DNA from: Anaerozeibacter quisquiliarum
Lineage (GTDB): Bacteria > Bacillota > Clostridia > Christensenellales > Aristaeellaceae
Reading direction: 5' to 3' (one strand)
DNA: 64,000 bases
Assembly (NCBI GenBank): GCA_051162045.1
Contig: JBISDI010000016.1
The notes beneath the pieces were generated by a model that had not been told where the DNA came from, searched no databases, and saw only the letters and a list, made by a program, of their open reading frames with translations. Position 1 is the stretch's first letter. Each line of letters starts with the position of its first letter. The position numbers were made by a program, and so were the translations under genes. This document shows, piece by piece, positions 51,371 to 61,300 of the stretch.

Positions 51371-52264
51371 TCATGCCATCAGCCCCTGCCCCCGCGCCGC
51401 GCGCGCGGCCAGCAGCAGCGCGCCGGTCACGCCGCTGTTGACGCCCAGCCCCGGCGGCACGATCATCCGGTCCAGGTGGACCAGCACCTTGTCGTGCGCC
51501 ACATACCCGCCCAGCAATTTGAGCGTCTGCTCGCGCACCATCGGGAACAGAAAATCCTTAAGCATCACGCCGCCGCCCAGCACGATCATCTCGGTGGACA
51601 GCACCGTGATCGCCATGACGCACAGCTGCGCCAGGTAGTACGCCTCGATCGCCCAGCCCACGTGGCCACGGGGCAGATCCTTCGACGAGACGCCCCAGCG
51701 CGCGTCGAACGTCGGCCCCTTCGCCAGCCCCTCGAGGCAGCCCTTATGGTACGGGCAGAACCCGTCCGGCGCGGGATCGTCCGGATGCGGGCGCAGGATG
51801 AAGTGCCCGGCCTCGGGGTGCACCAGTCCGTGCACGATTTCGCCGTTTACGATCACGCCGCCGCCGATGCCGGTGCCCACCGTGACGTACACCAGGTTCT
51901 TTATACCCCGGCCCGCGCCCATTTGAAGCTCGGCCAGCGCCGCCGCGCCCACGTCGGTGTCGATGTCGGCGGGCACGCCGAGCGCCTCCGTCAGCTTCGG
52001 CAGCAGCGCGCAGTCGACCCACGCAAGCTTCGGCGTGGTGGTGATATGGCCGTAGGTCGGCGACGATTTGTCCAAGTCGAGCGGGCCGAACCCGGCCACG
52101 CCCAGCGCTTCGATCTGCTTGTCCGAAAAATACGCGATGATCTGCGGAATGGTTTCCTCCGGGGTAAGCGTAGACAGGCTGACCCGGTCGAAGATTTGTC
52201 CGCGCTCGTCGCCCACCGAACAGACCATCTTGGTTCCGCCAGCCTCCAGTGCGCCCAGCCGCAT
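51371..52264 (-). CDS. ROK-family sugar kinase (fructokinase/glucokinase-like)
   Basis: The 297-residue kinase has an N-terminal ATP loop GALEAGGTKMVCSVGD, DTDVGAAALAE, VTVGTGIGGGVIVNG and the ROK zinc region EAGHFILRPHPDD..GFCPYHKGCLEGLAKGP (His plus Cys-x-x-His-x-x-Cys pattern). The EAGGTK opening and zinc-site spacing are like bacterial fructokinases, but hexose specificity is not certain. It starts at ATG 52264 with AAGGATG upstream and has its own promoter. Confidence 0.9.
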   Translation of the reverse strand: MRLGALEAGGTKMVCSVGDERGQIFDRVSLSTLTPEETIPQIIAYFSDKQIEALGVAGFGPLDLDKSSPTYGHITTTPKLAWVDCALLPKLTEALGVPADIDTDVGAAALAELQMGAGRGIKNLVYVTVGTGIGGGVIVNGEIVHGLVHPEAGHFILRPHPDDPAPDGFCPYHKGCLEGLAKGPTFDARWGVSSKDLPRGHVGWAIEAYYLAQLCVMAITVLSTEMIVLGGGVMLKDFLFPMVREQTLKLLGGYVAHDKVLVHLDRMIVPPGLGVNSGVTGALLLAARAARGQGLMA

Positions 52265-52295
52265 CGGCTTCACATCCTTTTCATGTGGATGCCTT

Positions 52296-52324
52296 ATTCT
52301 ACCACAAGCCCTCGCGTCGTTCAA
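52296..52324 (-). promoter_or_regulatory. Promoter of the ROK kinase gene
   Basis: TTGAAC (52324-52319), 17-nt spacer, TAGAAT (52301-52296). Confidence 0.75.
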
Positions 52325-52385
52325 GCCTGCGCGGCGCATAATGAAGCGCGCCGCGCGCGACAATAGGGGTGGAGGTGGAGAAGTC

Positions 52386-52505
52386 ATGTCAAACCGCAAG
52401 GAGAGCGAACTGCGCACCACGGACGCCAACGACACCCAGAAAAAAGAGACGCAAAAGAATCTGCCGCGAGGCCTGAACAAGCGCGGCAACCAGAAGAAGC
52501 GGTAG
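52386..52505 (+). CDS. Small basic protein of 39 residues, unknown
   Basis: MSNRKESELRTTDANDTQ.. ends LNKRGNQKKR. It has no hydrophobic segment and is rich in Lys, Arg, Asn, Gln and Thr. The ATG follows a good GGAGGTGGAG RBS by 5 nt, which is the main support that it is real. It diverges from the ROK kinase, and its stop codon abuts a palindromic repeat. Composition recalls minor spore proteins, but no family is recognised. Confidence 0.55.
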   Translation: MSNRKESELRTTDANDTQKKETQKNLPRGLNKRGNQKKR

Positions 52506-52550
52506 GTAAGCGCCGGTCAAATCCCACGCATGCTTTAACCGGCGCTTATC
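52505..52550. repeat. Short palindromic repeat related to the 9.5-kb foldback element
   Basis: TAAGCGCCGGT (52507-52517) and ACCGGCGCTTA (52538-52548) are perfect inverted arms. The left 25 nt match the left end of the element at 9469 at about 22-23 positions, and the right part matches its right end (TGCTTTAA-C/T-C-G/A-GCGCTTA). It equals the long element with its core deleted between CACGC repeats. Confidence 0.75.
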
Positions 52551-52579
52551 GAACGGCCACGGATGTTGCGGCAGGCGGG

Positions 52580-53257
52580 CTACCAGATGTAGGGAATCAA
52601 CCGGTATCGGGTTGCTTGCATGTATTCAGGGTAGCCCGCCAGCCCGGCCGCGAGCACGGCCTCCTCGTTTCGGATGCGCAGCGCCAACGCGAAGGGCAGC
52701 AAAAGCATGGGCGGCAGCGCGGCGTAGGATGCCAGCACGAACGGCATGGAGAGGAACAGCATAAGACTCGCCAGGTACATGGGGTGGCGGACCACGGCGT
52801 ACAGCCCGGTGGCGATGACCGCCTGACCCGCCTGCACCTCCACCACCCGCGAGGCGTGCGCGTTTTGCAGGATCACCGCGCCAAACAGGCCGTATCCGAA
52901 GGTTAAGGCGGCCAAGCCTGCGAACGATGTCCACATGGGCATTGTCGTCCACCCAAGGCGATGGTCGAGCCCCGCAAGCGCGAAAGAGGCGCAGAGCAGC
53001 AGGCCGATCAGGGCGACACAGCCCTTTTGCGCCCGCTCGGATTCCACGGCCTTGAGGCGCCTTTTGAGCGTATCGGGGTGCTTGGACCACAAAAACAGCC
53101 CCAAGCCCAGCATCAGCGCGGCGAGCGCGCCGATGAGCATCCACCCACCGGCATAGCGCAAGCTGCCCGCGGCCCCGAAGATCACCAACCCCATCAACGC
53201 AAGGCCCGACATGCCCTTGACCAGCATGATAAACAGCAGCCGCATCCGATCGCGCAT
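52580..53257 (-). CDS. Isoprenylcysteine carboxyl methyltransferase-like membrane protein
   Basis: The 225-residue membrane protein has five or six hydrophobic segments and the ICMT/phospholipid-methyltransferase C-terminal signature: TGLYAVVRHPMYLASLML, RIRNEEAVLAAGLAGYPEYMQATRYRLIPYIW. The RHPxY and EE residues form the SAM site in this group. The substrate in bacteria is unknown (lipid or small molecule). The promoter TGGCAA-17-TATAAT lies upstream. It converges on a palindromic repeat at its 3' side. Confidence 0.85.
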   Translation of the reverse strand: MRDRMRLLFIMLVKGMSGLALMGLVIFGAAGSLRYAGGWMLIGALAALMLGLGLFLWSKHPDTLKRRLKAVESERAQKGCVALIGLLLCASFALAGLDHRLGWTTMPMWTSFAGLAALTFGYGLFGAVILQNAHASRVVEVQAGQAVIATGLYAVVRHPMYLASLMLFLSMPFVLASYAALPPMLLLPFALALRIRNEEAVLAAGLAGYPEYMQATRYRLIPYIW

Positions 53258-53582
53258 GGCACACGCCCCCTATGAATTGTATCGGCGCCCTGTTGAGCGC
53301 CTGCTGTCTACGGATGGATGATTATACCATATCGCCCGCCGAGTTGCCAGCATGCGGCAAATGGGGGCGCGGTTTACGCGGCGGGGATTCGCTCCCTGCG
53401 GCCGCATCGGGGCCGCCGCGCCGCCGTCGCCCGGAACCGGCCGCGTTTCTCGTGCCTGGGCGCCGGATACGGCGGCGCGGGGGACGGGGGAACGCCAAGG
53501 GCCCCGCCCCCCGGATCCCGCCAAAGGGCGAGCCCTCCGGACGCCCATAATCGCTCACGCGGGGTGGTTACGGCAAGCGCCG
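53258..53582. other. GC-rich gene-free interval between two minus-strand genes
   Basis: A promoter for the methyltransferase-like gene is visible (TGGCAA 53349-53344, 17-nt spacer, TATAAT 53326-53321). The remaining 230 bp are very GC-rich with no supported ORF or terminator; reading frames without RBS or family features are ignored. Confidence 0.6.
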
Positions 53583-54749
53583 TCAGGCGGCGCTGTACAG
53601 CCACCTGCGAATCAGCATCCTCCACCCGTCAAAATACCCTCGCCGCTCGGCCGCTTCCGCGGCCACCACCGGCACCCGGCCCACGAGCCGGCCGTTCAGC
53701 AGCACGTCCACGTCGCCCACCTGCTCCCCTTCGGCGATCGGCGCGGCCAGGCGCTCGGGCAGCGCGGGGGTCAGCTCAATGTCCTGCTCCTCGCCCTTGG
53801 CGATCAGCAGCGTCAGGTTCTCGCCCAGCATCAATTCGATCGCCTGCCGGTCGCCGCCGTCGATCGGCAGCTTGCCGCGTATCCGCGCGCCCCGCTCCGC
53901 GACCGCGTACTTGCGGTAGTTGGCAAAGCCGTAGTCCATCATGGCGCCGGCGACAGCGAAGCGCTGCTTGCTGGTCTCGGCCCCCAGCACCACGGCGATC
54001 AGGCGCATCCCGCCGCGCGAGGCGGAGGCCGCCATGCAGTAGCCCGCTTCACTGGTCGAGCCGGTCTTGATGCCGTCGCAGCCGTCGTAGAGCCGCGTCA
54101 GCCGGTTGGTGTTGGTCAGCTCGGTCACCCGCGCCCCGGGGTGCTCGATCACGTCCATCCAGATCGTCGAGTAGTCGAAGAAGAGCGCGTGGCGCACGAG
54201 CTCGCGCGCCATCGCGGCCACGTCGCGGGCGGTGGTTACATTGTTCGCGGCGGGCAGCCCGGTCGCGTTGACGAAGTTGCTGCCCGTCATGCCCAGTTCC
54301 CGTGCGCGCTCGTTCATGCGCTGCACCATGGCCTGCTCGGAGCCGAACAGGAACTCGGCCAGCGCCACGGTGGCGTCGTTGGCGCTGGCCACGATCATGC
54401 TCTTGAGCAGCGCGGATACGCTCTGCTGCTCGCCGGCCTCGAGCAGCACCTGCGACCCGCCCATGCCGGCCGCGCGCGGCGATATGCTCACCATATCTGA
54501 AAGTGTCGCGCGGCCTTGCTCGATCGCCTCGCAGGCGAGCAGGATCGGCATGACCTTGGTGACGCTGGCGACGCTCACGCGCTCGTCGGCATTCTTTTCA
54601 AAGACGACCTGTCCGCTATCGGGCTCGAGCAGCAGCGCGCTCTCGCACTCGAGCGCGATCGGCGGTTCGGCCTCGAGCGCGGCGTATGCGGGGGTGCTGG
54701 TAAGCAGCAAGGCCAAGCATAAAAACGCCAGCAGCCTCTTCGGCATCAT
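53583..54749 (-). CDS. D-alanyl-D-alanine carboxypeptidase (DacF-type PBP)
   Basis: The 388-residue secreted penicillin-binding protein has a signal peptide (about 1-23), serine nucleophile motif S62-V-T-K65, SxN motif S122-A-N124 and K228-T-G230, followed by a C-terminal PBP5-like beta domain (about 285-370). It trims D-Ala from peptidoglycan stem peptides; DacF homologues often act in spore cortex or vegetative wall maturation. The C-terminus ends RRWLYSAA, weakly amphipathic. GGGAGGGG precedes ATG 54749 and 54746. It is divergent from the capD-like gene. Confidence 0.94.
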   Translation of the reverse strand: MMPKRLLAFLCLALLLTSTPAYAALEAEPPIALECESALLLEPDSGQVVFEKNADERVSVASVTKVMPILLACEAIEQGRATLSDMVSISPRAAGMGGSQVLLEAGEQQSVSALLKSMIVASANDATVALAEFLFGSEQAMVQRMNERARELGMTGSNFVNATGLPAANNVTTARDVAAMARELVRHALFFDYSTIWMDVIEHPGARVTELTNTNRLTRLYDGCDGIKTGSTSEAGYCMAASASRGGMRLIAVVLGAETSKQRFAVAGAMMDYGFANYRKYAVAERGARIRGKLPIDGGDRQAIELMLGENLTLLIAKGEEQDIELTPALPERLAAPIAEGEQVGDVDVLLNGRLVGRVPVVAAEAAERRGYFDGWRMLIRRWLYSAA

Positions 54750-54814
54750 GATCCCCTCCCCGGCTTGTTTGCTTATGTCTAATCCTACCCGCGGCCCGTC
54801 CCGATTATGCCATG

Positions 54815-54843
54815 TTGCGCTTTGACGCCCTGAATGGTATAAT
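54815..54843 (+). promoter_or_regulatory. Promoter of the capD-like gene
   Basis: TTGCGC (54815-54820), 17-nt spacer, TATAAT (54838-54843). Confidence 0.8.
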
Positions 54844-54887
54844 GACACCATTCATAGACTGCGCCCGATCGCGCAAGGGGAGACGAT

Positions 54888-56852
54888 ATGCCAAACACCA
54901 AGCAGGCGGCGCGCTGGCGGCACGCGAGCAAGATGGCGCTGCAGATCATGATCGACGTGGTGATCGTCAACGTATCGTTCCTGGCGGCGCTGTATCTGCG
55001 CTACGAGAAGGCGGTGCCCGGTTCGGTGCTGCAGCGCTACGTCAACATCTGGCCGGTGTTGACGCTTTTCTGCATCGCCGCCTTCTGCGTGACGCGCGTG
55101 TACAGATGCCTGTGGCGCTACGCCAGCATCGGCGAGGTGCTGCGGCTGTTGCTGGGCACCATACTGGGCATTATGGCCACCTACGCGTTCGCGGTGGTGG
55201 CCACGGCGCTCGAGCGCACGGGCACGCGGCTGTCGTTCTTCCAGTACATGCTGGGGTTGGTCGGCAACAGCGTGCGCATACAGGCCAACAGCTTCCTGCA
55301 CGGCAAGGTGGTCTACGGCGTGGCGTGGCTAATCATGTTCCTGCTGATCGCAGGGCAGCGGTTCAGCATCCGGCTGATAAACCAGCTGGGCGTCAAGCGG
55401 CGCGCAATCAGCCCCGAGCAGCGCCGGCGCGTGCTGGTGGTGGGCGCGGGATGGGGCGGCGCGACGGTGATCCGGGAGATGGCCGCGCGTGGCTACCGCG
55501 AGGGCATGCCGGTGGTGGTCGTAGACGACGACCCGGCCAAGGCCAGGACGCTGCTCAGCGGCGTGCCGATCGCGCCTTCTACCGAGCGCATCCCGGAATA
55601 CGTCAAAAAATACCAGTGCAGCGACATCGTGATCGCGATCCCATCGGCGTCCGGCGCGCAGATGCGCCGCATCATGCAGGTGTGCGCGTCGACCGGCTGC
55701 AAGCTGCGCATGGTGACGGCGATGCAGGACGTGACGGGCGGGCCGCAAAGGGTCAGCGCCATGCGCGACGTGAACATCGCGGACCTCTTGTGCCGCGAGG
55801 AGGTCAAGCTGGACATGGCCTCGATCGAGGCGTACCTGACCGGCAAGTCGGTGCTGGTGACCGGCGGCGGCGGCTCGATCGGCTCGGAGCTGTGCCGTCA
55901 GATCGCGGCGTTCGCGCCATCGCACCTGATCGTGTTCGATATTTATGAAAACAACGCCTATGAGCTGGAGCAGGAGCTGCGCAGCCGCTTCGGGGATAAG
56001 CTCAAGCTGACGGTTTTGATCGGCTCGGTGCGCGATAAGGCGCGGCTCGACGAGGTGATGGGCGAGCATAAGCCGGACGTGGTGTTCCACGCGGCGGCGC
56101 ACAAGCACGTGCCGCTGATGGAGGATAGCCCGTCGGAGGCGGTCAAGAACAACATCTTCGGCACGTGGAACGTGGCCGAGTGCGCGGCGCGGCACGGGGT
56201 AAGGCGCATGGTGCAAATCTCGACCGACAAGGCGGTCAACCCGACCAATGTGATGGGCGCGACCAAGCGCGTGACCGAGCGGATCATCCAGCACATGGCG
56301 CGCCATTCGCAGACGCGGTTCATGGCGGTCAGGTTCGGCAACGTGCTGGGCTCGAACGGCAGCGTGATCCCGCTGTTCAAGAAGCAGATCGAGATGGGGG
56401 GGCCGGTGCGGGTGACGCATCCGGAGATCACGCGGTTCTTCATGACGATTCCCGAGGCGGCGCAGCTGGTGCTGCAGGCGGGCGGCATCGGAGAGACGGG
56501 CAGCATCTTCGTGCTGGACATGGGCACGCCGGTCAGGATCGTGGATCTGGCGCGCAACCTGATTCAGCTCGCGGGGTTCACGCCGGACGAGGAGATCAAG
56601 ATCGAGTTTTGCGGGCTCAGGCCGGGTGAGAAGCTGTACGAGGAACTGGCGATGAGCGAGGAAGCGGAGACGCTGCACACGACCTGCCACGATAAGATTA
56701 TGGTACTGAGCGCGATGGAGATGGACGAGGCGCTGTTTTTGAAGCAGCTGAACGCGCTGGATGCCGCGATGGACGAGGGCGAGGAAGCGGTGCGCGACGC
56801 GCTGCGCGCGCTGGTGCCGTCCTTCAGGGAAGATCAGCGCAAGGCGGGGTAG
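54888..56852 (+). CDS. CapD/FlaA1-type nucleotide-sugar 4,6-dehydratase (membrane form)
   Basis: The 654-residue protein has four N-terminal transmembrane helices (about 15-160), a first Rossmann fold (VLVVGAGWGG, about 182-191) and a C-terminal SDR dehydratase with TGGGGSIGSE (about 325-334) and STDKAVNPTNVMGATKR. In this site Met takes the place of the usual catalytic Tyr before the Lys, typical of UDP-GlcNAc 4,6-dehydratases (PglF/CapD/FlaA1). It probably makes a 4-keto-6-deoxy UDP-sugar for capsule or glycoprotein. No other glycan genes adjoin it. A strong terminator follows. Confidence 0.93.
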   Translation: MPNTKQAARWRHASKMALQIMIDVVIVNVSFLAALYLRYEKAVPGSVLQRYVNIWPVLTLFCIAAFCVTRVYRCLWRYASIGEVLRLLLGTILGIMATYAFAVVATALERTGTRLSFFQYMLGLVGNSVRIQANSFLHGKVVYGVAWLIMFLLIAGQRFSIRLINQLGVKRRAISPEQRRRVLVVGAGWGGATVIREMAARGYREGMPVVVVDDDPAKARTLLSGVPIAPSTERIPEYVKKYQCSDIVIAIPSASGAQMRRIMQVCASTGCKLRMVTAMQDVTGGPQRVSAMRDVNIADLLCREEVKLDMASIEAYLTGKSVLVTGGGGSIGSELCRQIAAFAPSHLIVFDIYENNAYELEQELRSRFGDKLKLTVLIGSVRDKARLDEVMGEHKPDVVFHAAAHKHVPLMEDSPSEAVKNNIFGTWNVAECAARHGVRRMVQISTDKAVNPTNVMGATKRVTERIIQHMARHSQTRFMAVRFGNVLGSNGSVIPLFKKQIEMGGPVRVTHPEITRFFMTIPEAAQLVLQAGGIGETGSIFVLDMGTPVRIVDLARNLIQLAGFTPDEEIKIEFCGLRPGEKLYEELAMSEEAETLHTTCHDKIMVLSAMEMDEALFLKQLNALDAAMDEGEEAVRDALRALVPSFREDQRKAG

Positions 56853-56864
56853 AGGCTAGAGGTA

Positions 56865-56897
56865 AGCGGCAGGGGGAATTCCCCCTGCCGCTTTTTT
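56865..56897 (+). terminator. Terminator of the capD-like gene
   Basis: Perfect 12-bp stem AGCGGCAGGGGG-AATT-CCCCCTGCCGCT followed by a T-run. Confidence 0.92.
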
Positions 56898-56908
56898 CGC
56901 TCCACCCC

Positions 56909-56937
56909 TTGACAAACACAAACGAATGTTCTAAAAT
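56909..56937 (+). promoter_or_regulatory. Promoter of dinB
   Basis: TTGACA (56909-56914), 17-nt spacer, TAAAAT (56932-56937). Confidence 0.85.
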
Positions 56938-56944
56938 AGCGATG

Positions 56945-56958
56945 AGAACATATGTTTG
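56945..56958. promoter_or_regulatory. LexA (SOS) box before dinB
   Basis: AGAACATATGTTTG matches the Gram-positive SOS consensus CGAAC-N4-GTTCG at 12 of 14 positions and lies 8 nt after the -10, where bound LexA would block initiation. A half-related CGAATGTTC overlaps the spacer at 56923-56931. Confidence 0.85.
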
Positions 56959-56975
56959 CCTAGGGGGATTGTCCT

Positions 56976-58214
56976 ATGGAACGCGTCATCCTGCACGCGG
57001 ACGCGAACAGCTTCTACGCCTCGGTGGAACTGCTGGGCCGCCCGGAACTCAAAACGCAACCCGTCGCCGTGTGCGGCGACTCGGAGGCGCGCCACGGCAT
57101 CGTGCTGGCCAAGAACCAGCCAGCGCGGGCCATGGGGGTGGCGACCGGCGAGCCGATCTGGCAGGCGCGGCGCAAGTGCCCGGGCCTGGTGGCGCTGCCG
57201 CCCCACTTCGATCAGTACATGCGCTATTCGCGGCTGCTGCGTGACATTTACGCCCAATACACCGACCGGGTAGAGCCCTACGGGCTGGACGAGGCGTGGC
57301 TGGACATCAGCGCGCCGGGGGTCACGGTGGCGGCGGGCGAGCGACTGGCCGACATGATCCGGCTTCGCTCGCGCGCGGAGCTGGGCATCACGGTGTCGGT
57401 GGGCGTGTCGTTTGGCAAGGTGATGGCGAAGCTCGCCTCCGACATGAAGAAGCCCGACGGCACCACCGTGCTTAAGCGCGACGACTTTCAAGCGAAGGCC
57501 TGGCCGCTGCCGGCGGAGGCGCTGCTGTACGTGGGCGGCAGTACGCTTGCGCAGCTTACGCAATTGAACATCCGCACGATCGGCGACCTGGCGCGCTCCG
57601 ACGAGGCGGCGCTGACCTTAAAGCTCGGCAAGCACGGGGCCATGCTCAAGGCGTTTGCGCTGGGGCTGGACGCAGGAGAGGTCGCCGAGGACGGCGCGCA
57701 CATACCGCCGCGCAGTGTCGGCCACAGCGTGACGCTGCCCAAAGATGTGGAGACGCCGGAGCAGGCGCGCTGCGTGCTGTACCAACTGGCCGAGGCGGTG
57801 TGCGCGCGGATGCGGGAACAACACCTGGCCGCGGGCTGCGTGAGCATCGCGCTGCGCGCGCCCGACCTCAGCTGGCGTTCCCGCCAGATGCCGCTTTTGC
57901 CCGAGAGCTGCCTGACCGGCGAGGTGGCCGCGGCGGCCATGCGGCTGTTCGAGGCCGGCGCGTCGCCGCTGCCGCTGCGGAGCATGGGCTTGACGTGTTC
58001 GCGGCTGACCCCCGCGCGGGGCGCGCTGCAACTGGACTTTCTGGGCGAGAGCGAGCGCCGCGCGCGCGCAATGCGGCTGGAGGACGCGCTCGACGCGCTC
58101 AAGGCGCGCCACGGCCACCGCGCGGTGCGCCGGGGTGTGGAGCTGTGGGACCGGCGGCTGAGCGCCGACCCGCTTAAGGAGCGAGACGAGATGATCCCGT
58201 TTCACGCGGTATGA
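56976..58214 (+). CDS. dinB: Y-family DNA polymerase IV (DinB)
   Basis: The 412-residue translesion polymerase carries D9 (ILHADANSFYASVE) and D105-E106 (PYGLDEAWLDIS) as catalytic metal ligands, a thumb with HhH and a little-finger domain. SVGHSVTLPKDV begins the little finger. The C-terminus (DEMIPFHAV) has no clear beta-clamp peptide of QxxLF type. GGGGGA precedes the ATG. The LexA box gives DNA-damage control. Confidence 0.95.
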   Translation: MERVILHADANSFYASVELLGRPELKTQPVAVCGDSEARHGIVLAKNQPARAMGVATGEPIWQARRKCPGLVALPPHFDQYMRYSRLLRDIYAQYTDRVEPYGLDEAWLDISAPGVTVAAGERLADMIRLRSRAELGITVSVGVSFGKVMAKLASDMKKPDGTTVLKRDDFQAKAWPLPAEALLYVGGSTLAQLTQLNIRTIGDLARSDEAALTLKLGKHGAMLKAFALGLDAGEVAEDGAHIPPRSVGHSVTLPKDVETPEQARCVLYQLAEAVCARMREQHLAAGCVSIALRAPDLSWRSRQMPLLPESCLTGEVAAAAMRLFEAGASPLPLRSMGLTCSRLTPARGALQLDFLGESERRARAMRLEDALDALKARHGHRAVRRGVELWDRRLSADPLKERDEMIPFHAV

Positions 58215-58265
58215 TACCAACCGGACGACGAATGTGAGCTTCAAAGATTTGTTATTGATTCGTTA

Positions 58266-58295
58266 TTGACGCTTCCGATGCCGAGGGGATATAAT
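58266..58295 (+). promoter_or_regulatory. Promoter of the BIG2-repeat gene
   Basis: TTGACG (58266-58271), 18-nt spacer, TATAAT (58290-58295). Confidence 0.75.
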
Positions 58296-58327
58296 TTCAA
58301 ATATATGGCAGGAACGGGGGCGGTCGC

Positions 58328-61300
58328 GTGGGCGGAAAGTGGATGGGCGTTTTGATGGCGTTGCTGTTGGCCTTCGTTACGCCTGCGGCGCGCGCTGAAG
58401 GGCCTGCCCCCGATCCGATCCTGGTCGAATCCGTTGCGCTGTCAACCCTGGGCGAAGCCCATGTGCGGGTGGGGGAGACGCTGCAAATTCTCTCCGAAGT
58501 GTTGCCGACGGATGCCGCCGACCGCGCGCTTAACTGGTCGGTTGACGACGAGACGCTGGCGACGGTCGACGGCGCGGGCTTGGTGACCGGCGTCAAGCCC
58601 GGCAAGGTGACCGTGCGCGCGGTCGCGCGCGACGGAGGCGGGGCGGCCGGCGCGCTCGAGGTCGAGGTAAGGCCCGTATTGGTCGAGCGGATCGAGCTGT
58701 CGCTTGCCCAAAAGGCGCTGTGCTACAATGCGCGCTGGCCCATCGAGGCGCGGCTGACGCCTGAAAATGCGACCGATCCCGCGCTCGTATGGACGAGCGG
58801 CGATGAATCGATCGTCGAGATCGTGGAAGACGAGGGCGGCAACCGCTTCCTCAAGGCGGGGGACAAGGCGGGGCGGGCGGTGGTCGCGGCGACCGCGGCT
58901 GACGGCGGCGGGGCCCAGGCGCTGTGCGAGGTGGAAGTGGCCACGCCGGTCGAGGAGATCCTGATCGACATGAGGGGCGTGGAAAGCATCCTGCGCGGCG
59001 AGCAGATCGAATTCACGGCCGATGTGCTGCCTTCGGAGGCGTCGGGCGAGCTGCGCTGGGAGAGCGGCGACCCCTCGGTCGCGACGATTGAGCGGACGGA
59101 CGAGGGCGTGCGGCTTGTGGGCGTGGGCGGCGGCGAAGTCGCGTTGATCGCCCGGGCGCAGGACGGCAGCGGGCGCGAGGGCCGCGCGCGGATCATGGTG
59201 CGCGTTCCGGTGGAGGAAGTCCGGCTGCCCGAAACGTGCGGGGTGTTCCTGGGCCGGCAGCGGCCGTTGACGGCCGAGCTGCTGCCCGCGGACACCACCG
59301 ACCGGCTGGTGCGCTTTGAAAGCCGCGATCCGGCCGTCGCGGCCGTGGACGAGCGGGGGCAGGTGCGCGGGGTGTCGGTGGGCGTCGCCGAGGTGGTCGC
59401 GCGCTCGGCGGCGGATCCGGACGTCTGGGACGTGTGCGACGTGGTGGTGACAGCGCCGGTCACCGCGATTGTGCTGGACGCCGAGGACGCGGAGGTCGGC
59501 GTGGGCGGATCGATGTGGGTCGTCGCCACGGTGTCGCCGGCGGACGCGGGCAACCGCGGCGTGCGCTTTGAGAGCAGCGACCCTTCCGTGCTGCGAGTCA
59601 ACGATTGGGGCGTGGTGACAGGTGTGAGCGCGGGCGAGGCCGTCGTGCAGGCAATCGCGCTTGACGGCAGCGGCGTCATGGGCGCGATGGCCGTCGCCGT
59701 CCGGGAGAAGCTGAGCTCGATCGCGCTGCCGGGTACGGCGGCGCTGCTGCCGGAGGAATGGATGCAACTGACGCTCGTCACGCGCCCGATCGGGCTCAAT
59801 CCGGGCGCGATCGAGTGGAAGAGCGGCGACGAAGCGGTGGTGACGGTGGTCGGGGACGGTTGGGTGCGCGGCGTCGCGCCGGGCGAGGCTGTGGTCACGG
59901 CGACCGCCGAAAACGGCTTGGTCGCGCGCTGCCGGGTGAAGGTGTCGCACAGGCTGTCGGCCATCGAACTGTCCGATGAGCGCGGCGCGCTGGCGGCTGA
60001 GACCTACGAGATCGACCGCGGGCAGACGAAGGCGCTGCGCGCGGCCGCGCAGCCGGCCGGCATCCCGGTCGAGTTTGCGTGGACGAGCAGCGACGCTCGG
60101 GTGGCCTCGGTCACGCGGGAGGGCGCGCTTTACGCCCGCAAGCCGGGCGCAGTCACCGTCACCGTGACCGCGCGCGCGCTGGACGGCGGGCAGAAGGTGT
60201 CGCGCAGGCTCAAGGTGCGGGTGATCGAGTCGGTTTCGAAGGTGGTGCTGCCCGAGCGGATCGATGTGCTCGCCGGGCGCGGCGTGCGCGTATCGGCAAA
60301 GCTTGAACCCAGGCAGGCGACCCATCGGGGCATCGCCTGGGCCACCGGCAACCAAGCGGTGGCGACGGTCGACGAGAAGGGCGCGGTGCGCGGTGTCGCG
60401 CCGGGCGAGACGGTGCTGACCGCCACCAGCCACAACCGGCTGGTGGGGCTGAGCCGCGTGGTGGTGTCGCGCGCGGTGCAGTCGATCGCGCTGACCGCCG
60501 TGCCGGCCCGGCCCAGCCTGAGTCCCGGCGACCAGATGACGCTGCAGGTCGCAGTGCTGCCCGCGGAGGCCGGGCAAGGCGTGTCGTTTGCGAGCAGCAA
60601 CGCGAGGGTGGCGAAGGTGTCGGCGGAGGGCGTGGTGACCGCGCGCAAGCCCGGCACGGCGCGCATCACCGCGACCGCGCGCGACGGAAGCGGCGCGAAG
60701 GCACTGCTGACGGTTCGCGTGCTGGCGGCGGTCGACTCGCTGAAGCTCGACCGGCGCGAGCTCACGCTGTACGTAAACGGCTCGGGCGCGGCGGCGCCCG
60801 CCACGGCGCGCCTCAAGGCAAAGCTCACGCCCAAGACCGCCGCGAAGCACGCGGTTGCGTGGAGCTCGAGCGAGCCGGACGTCGCCACGGTCGACGAACA
60901 CGGCGTGGTGACCGCGCGGCGCGACGGTCTGGCGATCATCGTTGCCTCGACCGAAAACGGCCGGTCCGACCGAGCCGCGGTGTGGATCAAGACACTGCCC
61001 ACGCAGGTCGCGCTGGCCCGCGATCAGATTGTGCTGGCGGCCCGAACCGCGTTCGACCTCAGGGAAGGCCTTGAGATGGACGGCACCGAGGACGCGCTGC
61101 GCTGGACGAGCTCAAGGCCCGCCGTCGCCAAGGTATCCAAGGAGGGCGTGGTGCGCGCCGGCGCAAAGCCCGGCCGCACGACGGTCACCGCCGCGACCAA
61201 GAACGGCCTCAAGGCCAGCTGCATTGTGGAAGTAACCGCGCAACAGGCCACGCCCGCGCCGACGGGTGAGCCGACGCCGGGGCCCACGGGGGAGCCGACG

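Noticed and set aside
53272..54070. Plus-strand frames between the methyltransferase-like gene and dacF
   Set aside because: They extend antisense into dacF, have no RBS and low-complexity Arg/Pro/Ala composition.
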